Assembly: GCA_964445085.1 (NCBI GenBank)
Contig: CAYUJV010000119.1
Location: 1 to 8,858 of the forward strand
Direction of reading: 5' to 3'
Origin: Thiobacter sp964445085
GTDB lineage: Bacteria; Pseudomonadota; Gammaproteobacteria; Burkholderiales; Thiobacteraceae
DNA: 8,858 nucleotides
The translations under genes were made by a program, and so were the position numbers. Under the pieces are notes generated by a model. That model had not been told where the DNA came from and did no database searches. It saw only the letters and a list, made by a program, of their open reading frames with translations. Numbering within the stretch: position 1 is the stretch's first letter; each line of letters starts with the position of its first letter. Of this stretch, positions 5,049 through 8,858 are shown in pieces.

Positions 5049-7369
5049 ACCGTGATGTCGCCGTACATGCCGCCCAGCGCCGCCGTCAGCGGATGCGCCG
5101 CGGCGACGCGCACGCAGTTGTCGGGCAGGCTGGCGTCCAGGGCGGCCGGCAGCGTGGCCTGGCCGTTGCCCTGCTTCAGAATCAGCGTATCGCCCTCCTT
5201 CACCCCCAGCTTATGCAGCAGCGCGGCGTTGAGCCAGGCGCGCGGCGGGCGGGCATCCCGGGTCGCCTGCAGCGCGGGCGCGCGGCGGGTGATCGCATCC
5301 AGCTGGTACAGCGGTACCTCGCCGATGCGCTCGATGCCGTTCACCTTGACGGCGACATCGCCCAGGACCGGCTGTTTGAGATCATTGCTGAGGGATGCCT
5401 GCACGGCCGCCTCGCCGCCGGCCAGCACTTCATTGCGCACGTCCTCCGAGCTGTTCTGCTCGAAGCCGGCCAGTCCCAGCATGTTGCCCAGCACCCGCAG
5501 CACCTTCCACGCCGGACGGGTGTCGCCCAGGGGCTTCACCGCCGCGGCGAAGCTCTGCAGGCGGCCTTCCATGTTGATGTAGGTGCCGGAGGTCTCGGTG
5601 AAGGGCGCGATGGGCAGCATCACGTCGGCGTAGTCGGCGGCGAGGTGCTTGAAGGGCGACATCGCCACCACCATGTCCGCCTGCATCATGGCGTTCAGCG
5701 TGGCCTGCGGATCATGGCTGTCCAGTTCGGCTTCCACGTTCAGCAGCAGATAGGCCTTGCGCGGCTGGGCGATCATCCGCGCCGCGTTCAGACCGCCCTT
5801 GGGCACCGCCCCGGCGACAAAGGCGCCGACGCTGTTGGCCGCCTCGGCCATGAAGCCGAAGTTGCCGCCAGTAATCCGCGCCAGCTCCGCCGCCAGGCTG
5901 TGCAGCGCGGCAGCCTGAGGATGATGCTGGGCGATGTTGCCGAGCAGGATGGAAACCTTCTCGCCCTTGCCCAGGCTGTCGGCGATGGCTTGTGCCGCCG
6001 GGGAAACCTGCACCCCGCCCAGCTTGTCGCTGACGCCGGCGCCCTTTCCAGCGGCGGCGGCCTTGACGATCTGCGCCAGCATGTCGACCATGGCGCCCGG
6101 CGCGACGATGGCCTTGTTCGCCACCTTGCACAGCAGGTCCTCGTCCACGGGATTGAGGACGTTGAGCCGGGCGCGCCGTTTCACCGCCTGGCGCACGCGG
6201 TGGGCCAGCAGCGGCTGTTCCTTGCGGATATTGCTGCCGACGATGAGGATGGCATCGGCCGCCTGCACGTCTTCGATGCGCTGGCCGAGCCAGGGCGTGC
6301 CGGCCAGTTGCGCATCGGCGCTGAAATCGGCGCGGCGCAGCCGATGGTCCACGTTGTCCGACCCCAGGCCGCGCACCAGCTTCTGCAGCAGGTGGAGCTC
6401 TTCCAGGGTGCTGTTGGGCGTCGCCAACGCCCCGATGGCCTCGCTGCCATGATCGCGGGCGATGTCCCGCAGGCCATTGGCCACGTATTCCAGCGCGATC
6501 TGCCAGTCCACCTCGATCCAGCCGCCGTTCTGCTTGACCATGGGGCGCGTCAGGCGGGCATCGGAGTTGAGCGCCTCGTAGGAGAAGCGGTCGCGGTCCG
6601 CCAGCCAGCATTCGTTCACCGCCTCGTTCTCGCGCGGCAGTACGCGCATCACGCGGTCCTTCTTCACCTGCACCAGCAGGTTGGCGCCCAGGCCGTCGTG
6701 GGGGCTGACGGAGGCGCGGCGGGTCAGCTCCCACGGACGCGCGGTGTAGCGGAAGGGCTTGGAGGTGAGCGCGCCCACCGGGCACAGGTCGATCATGTTG
6801 CCGGACAGCTCGGAATCCACCGTCTGCGAGACGAAGGGCATGATCTCCGCATGCTCGCCGCGGAACGCCTGGCCCAGCTCCATGACGCCGCCGATCTCCA
6901 CCCCGAAGCGCACGCAGCGGGTACAGTTGATGCAGCGCGTCATGTCGGTGGCGATGAGCGAACCGAGGTTCTTGTTGATGACCACCCGCTTTTCCTCGAC
7001 GTAGCGCGAGGCGCCGCTGCCGTAGCCGACGGCGAGATCCTGGAGCTGGCACTCGCCGCCCTGGTCGCAGATCGGGCAGTCCAGCGGATGGTTGATGAGC
7101 AGGAATTCCATCACGCCCTTCTGGGCCTGGATCGCCTTCTCGGAATTGGTCGCGACCTTCATGCCATCGGTGACGGGCGTGGCGCAGGCCGGCAGCGGCT
7201 TGGCCGCCTTCTCCACGTCCACCAGGCACATGCGGCAGTTGGCGGCCACGGACAGCTTGCGGTGGTAGCAGAAACGCGGCACGTAGATGCCCAGCTGGTC
7301 GGCGGCATCCATCACCGTCGAGCCTTCCGGGACCTCAATCTTCTTGCCGTCGATTTCGATGTTCAACAT
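5036..7369 (-). CDS. nuoG: NADH-quinone oxidoreductase subunit G
   Basis: This is the large iron-sulfur subunit of the NADH-oxidising arm (777 aa). The N-terminal ferredoxin-like domain holds the N1b [2Fe-2S] ligands C34, C45, C48 and C62. The next segment has the His-Cys3 set for N5 (H94, C98, C101, C107). The N4 [4Fe-4S] ligands are C146, C149, C152 and C196. From about residue 215 it continues as a catalytically inactive molybdopterin-oxidoreductase-like domain, with the conserved Thr-Glu-Thr-Ser-Gly-Thr-Tyr motif at 591-597, and a C-terminal beta-barrel-like part from about 700. The extra N7 cysteines found in E. coli and Thermus are absent: residues 215-240 contain no Cys, and C254 stands alone. 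The ATG at 7367-7369 gives the standard family N-terminus, with AAGG 10 nt upstream at the nuoF stop. nuoF ends 12 nt upstream; nuoH overlaps the stop by one base. Confidence 0.98.
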   Translation of the reverse strand: MLNIEIDGKKIEVPEGSTVMDAADQLGIYVPRFCYHRKLSVAANCRMCLVDVEKAAKPLPACATPVTDGMKVATNSEKAIQAQKGVMEFLLINHPLDCPICDQGGECQLQDLAVGYGSGASRYVEEKRVVINKNLGSLIATDMTRCINCTRCVRFGVEIGGVMELGQAFRGEHAEIMPFVSQTVDSELSGNMIDLCPVGALTSKPFRYTARPWELTRRASVSPHDGLGANLLVQVKKDRVMRVLPRENEAVNECWLADRDRFSYEALNSDARLTRPMVKQNGGWIEVDWQIALEYVANGLRDIARDHGSEAIGALATPNSTLEELHLLQKLVRGLGSDNVDHRLRRADFSADAQLAGTPWLGQRIEDVQAADAILIVGSNIRKEQPLLAHRVRQAVKRRARLNVLNPVDEDLLCKVANKAIVAPGAMVDMLAQIVKAAAAGKGAGVSDKLGGVQVSPAAQAIADSLGKGEKVSILLGNIAQHHPQAAALHSLAAELARITGGNFGFMAEAANSVGAFVAGAVPKGGLNAARMIAQPRKAYLLLNVEAELDSHDPQATLNAMMQADMVVAMSPFKHLAADYADVMLPIAPFTETSGTYINMEGRLQSFAAAVKPLGDTRPAWKVLRVLGNMLGLAGFEQNSSEDVRNEVLAGGEAAVQASLSNDLKQPVLGDVAVKVNGIERIGEVPLYQLDAITRRAPALQATRDARPPRAWLNAALLHKLGVKEGDTLILKQGNGQATLPAALDASLPDNCVRVAAAHPLTAALGGMYGDITVERA

Positions 7370-7381
7370 AAACCGTGTGCC

Positions 7382-8671
7382 TTAATGGCAGCCATCGATG
7401 CATTTTTTATGCTCGATGTGATATTGGAATTCGTGCCCGTAGTGCTTGAGGAAGCTCTGCACCGGCATCGCTGCCGCGTCGCCCAAGCCACAGATGGTGC
7501 GGCCGCCGATGTTGCGGGAGACGCTTTCCAGCAGCTCGAGATCCTCCGGCCGGCCCTGGCCGTGCTCGATGCGGTGGATGATGCGGTACAGCCAGCCGGT
7601 GCCTTCGCGGCAGGGCGTGCACTGGCCGCAGGATTCCTCGAAATAGAAATAGGACAGTCGCTCCAAGGCGCGCACCATGCACACCTGGTCGTCGATGATG
7701 ATGACCGAGCCGGCGCCGAGCATGGAGCCGGCCTTGGCAATGGAGTCGTAGTCCATGGTGCAGTCCATCATGATCTCGCCCGGCAGCACGGGGGTCGAGG
7801 ACCCGCCCGGGATCACGGCCTTCAGCTTGTAGCCGTCGCGCATGCCGCCGGCCATTTCGAGCAGCTCCGGGAAGGGCGTGCCCAGCGGCACCTCGAAGCT
7901 GCCCGGCCGCTTCACCTGGCCCGAAACCGAGAACAGCTTGGTGCCGCCGTTGTTGGGCTTGCCCAGCTCCAGGAATTTCTGGCCGCCGTTGCGGATGATG
8001 TAGGGAATGGAGGCGAAGGTCTCGGTGTTGTTGATCACCGTGGGCCGGCCGTACAGGCCGAAGCTCGCCGGGAACGGCGGCTTGAAGCGCGGCTGGCCCT
8101 TCTTGCCCTCGATGGATTCCAGCAGCGCGGTTTCCTCGCCGCAGATGTAGGCACCGTAGCCGTGGTGGGCATGGAGCTGGAAACAGAAATCGGTGCCAAA
8201 GAGGTTTTCGCCGAGGTAGCCTGCCTCGCGCGCTTCGTTCAGCGCGCGCTCGAATATCTGGTAAATCTCGAAGATCTCGCCGTGGATGTAGTTGTACCCC
8301 ACCCTTGCACCCAGCACGTAGCCTGCGATGGCCATGCCTTCGATCAGCTGGTGCGGGTTGTAGCGCAGGATGTCGCGGTCCTTGAAGGTGCCCGGTTCGC
8401 CTTCATCGCTGTTGCAGACGATGTATTTGTCGCCCGGAAAGGCGCGCGGCATGAAGCTCCATTTGAGGCCGGTCGGGAAACCTGCGCCCCCTCGACCACG
8501 CAGCGCACTGAGCTTGAGCTGGGCAATGATGTCGTCACCGGAGATTTTCTCGGTGATGACGCGGCGCAAGGCCTGGTAGCCGCCATTGGCCACATAGGTC
8601 GCCAGCGAGGCGGGCGCGTCGAAATCCTGGGTCCAGGAGCACACCTTGATCGAGGGAGTGAGCAGGCTCAT
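7382..8671 (-). CDS. nuoF: NADH-quinone oxidoreductase subunit F
   Basis: This is the NADH-binding flavoprotein subunit (429 aa, typical length), located at the tip of the peripheral arm. It oxidises NADH through FMN and passes electrons to cluster N3. The glycine-rich nucleotide-binding motif GRGGAGFPTGLKW is at residues 59-71. The FMN/NADH region continues through Asn-Ser-Asp-Glu-Gly-Glu-Pro-Gly (87-94) and the GAYICGEETALLESIEGKKG block (173-192). The N3 [4Fe-4S] ligands are C348, C351, C354 (Ser-Cys-Gly-Gln-Cys-Thr-Pro-Cys) and C394. The end is TAA at 7382-7384, after a short Cys/His tail (Lys-Lys-Cys-Ile-Asp-Gly-Cys-His). The first ATG (8669-8671) is used; a G-rich stretch 7 nt upstream may serve as ribosome binding site but is not a strong match. 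The first ~25 residues are variable in the family, so the exact start is a little less certain. nuoE ends 13 nt upstream. Confidence 0.97.
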   Translation of the reverse strand: MSLLTPSIKVCSWTQDFDAPASLATYVANGGYQALRRVITEKISGDDIIAQLKLSALRGRGGAGFPTGLKWSFMPRAFPGDKYIVCNSDEGEPGTFKDRDILRYNPHQLIEGMAIAGYVLGARVGYNYIHGEIFEIYQIFERALNEAREAGYLGENLFGTDFCFQLHAHHGYGAYICGEETALLESIEGKKGQPRFKPPFPASFGLYGRPTVINNTETFASIPYIIRNGGQKFLELGKPNNGGTKLFSVSGQVKRPGSFEVPLGTPFPELLEMAGGMRDGYKLKAVIPGGSSTPVLPGEIMMDCTMDYDSIAKAGSMLGAGSVIIIDDQVCMVRALERLSYFYFEESCGQCTPCREGTGWLYRIIHRIEHGQGRPEDLELLESVSRNIGGRTICGLGDAAAMPVQSFLKHYGHEFQYHIEHKKCIDGCH

Positions 8672-8684
8672 CGCGTCGCCCCCG

Positions 8685-8858
8685 TCATTTCAATTTGTCC
8701 AGCAGGGCATCCACCGTTTCGGGGGTGAGATGCGTATGCATGACATGGTTGTTGTGCAGGCACATGGGCGCGTCACCGCAGGCACCCATGCATTCGCCTT
8801 CCTTCAGCGTGAAACGACCATCCTCGGTGGTTTCGCCGTAGCCGATCCCCAGCCGCTT
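8685..8858 (-). CDS. nuoE: NADH-quinone oxidoreductase subunit E, C-terminal part (runs off the right edge)
   Basis: Only the last 57 codons and the TGA at 8685-8687 are in the window. The fragment reads Lys-Arg-Leu-Gly-Ile-Gly-Tyr-Gly-Glu-Thr-Thr, then the second half of the N1a [2Fe-2S] motif Glu-Cys-Met-Gly-Ala-Cys-Gly-Asp-Ala-Pro (Cys at fragment positions 23 and 27), and ends in Leu-Leu-Asp-Lys-Leu-Lys. This thioredoxin-like 24-kDa-type subunit sits beside NuoF and carries cluster N1a. The first two N1a cysteines lie upstream, off the window. Its position 13 nt before nuoF is canonical. Confidence 0.95.
   Translation of the reverse strand, partial: KRLGIGYGETTEDGRFTLKEGECMGACGDAPMCLHNNHVMHTHLTPETVDALLDKLK

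Noticed and set aside
5093..8728. A 1211-codon open frame on the plus strand opposite nuoG, nuoF and the nuoE end
   Set aside because: It is also an antisense shadow: it spans several real genes, has a biased composition and shows no family motif. Length alone is not evidence in such GC-rich sequence.
1..8858. A previously undescribed system hidden among the genes
   Set aside because: All coding space is accounted for by nuoE-nuoM in canonical order, and only the 94-nt nuoI-nuoJ gap has room for anything else. There is no inserted cargo gene.

Overview
The window is an interior stretch of a proteobacterial nuo operon, which encodes the proton-pumping NADH:quinone oxidoreductase (respiratory complex I, NDH-1). 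All genes are on the minus strand. Reading from the right edge in transcription order they are nuoE (3' end only), nuoF, nuoG, nuoH, nuoI, nuoJ, nuoK, nuoL and nuoM (5' end only). This is the canonical order, so nuoA-D should lie just beyond the right edge and the rest of nuoM plus nuoN beyond the left edge. High GC, protein sequence style (for example the NuoI stretch with Tyr-Pro-Asn-Gly before the first cluster, and a NuoG without the N7 cysteines) and the long charged NuoJ tail point to a Betaproteobacterium. A related Gammaproteobacterium cannot be excluded from sequence alone.

NuoE, F and G form the NADH-oxidising arm: FMN plus clusters N1a, N3, N1b, N4 and N5. NuoI carries N6a and N6b, which pass electrons towards the quinone site. 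NuoH forms the membrane side of the quinone chamber. NuoJ, K, L and M are proton-translocating or coupling membrane subunits. Spacing is tight throughout (gaps of about 4 to 27 nt, and a TGATG stop/start overlap between nuoG and nuoH), as expected for one polycistronic message.

The one interruption is a 94-nt gap between nuoI and nuoJ. It holds a GC-poor interspersed repeat with an 18-bp perfect inverted repeat and an 8-nt tandem unit. It looks like a small palindromic element lodged in the operon, and it is the most interesting non-coding structure here.

The sequence contains two runs of N. The 36-N run in nuoH throws its 3' end out of frame. Read in the correct frame, the downstream sequence encodes a normal NuoH C-terminus, so the run has the wrong length and the gene is not broken. 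The 10-N run in nuoI is in frame but appears to be 9 nt too long. I found no RNA genes, CRISPR arrays, transposase genes or novel gene system. Long plus-strand open frames (about 155-2464 and 5093-8728) are antisense shadows of the nuo genes.
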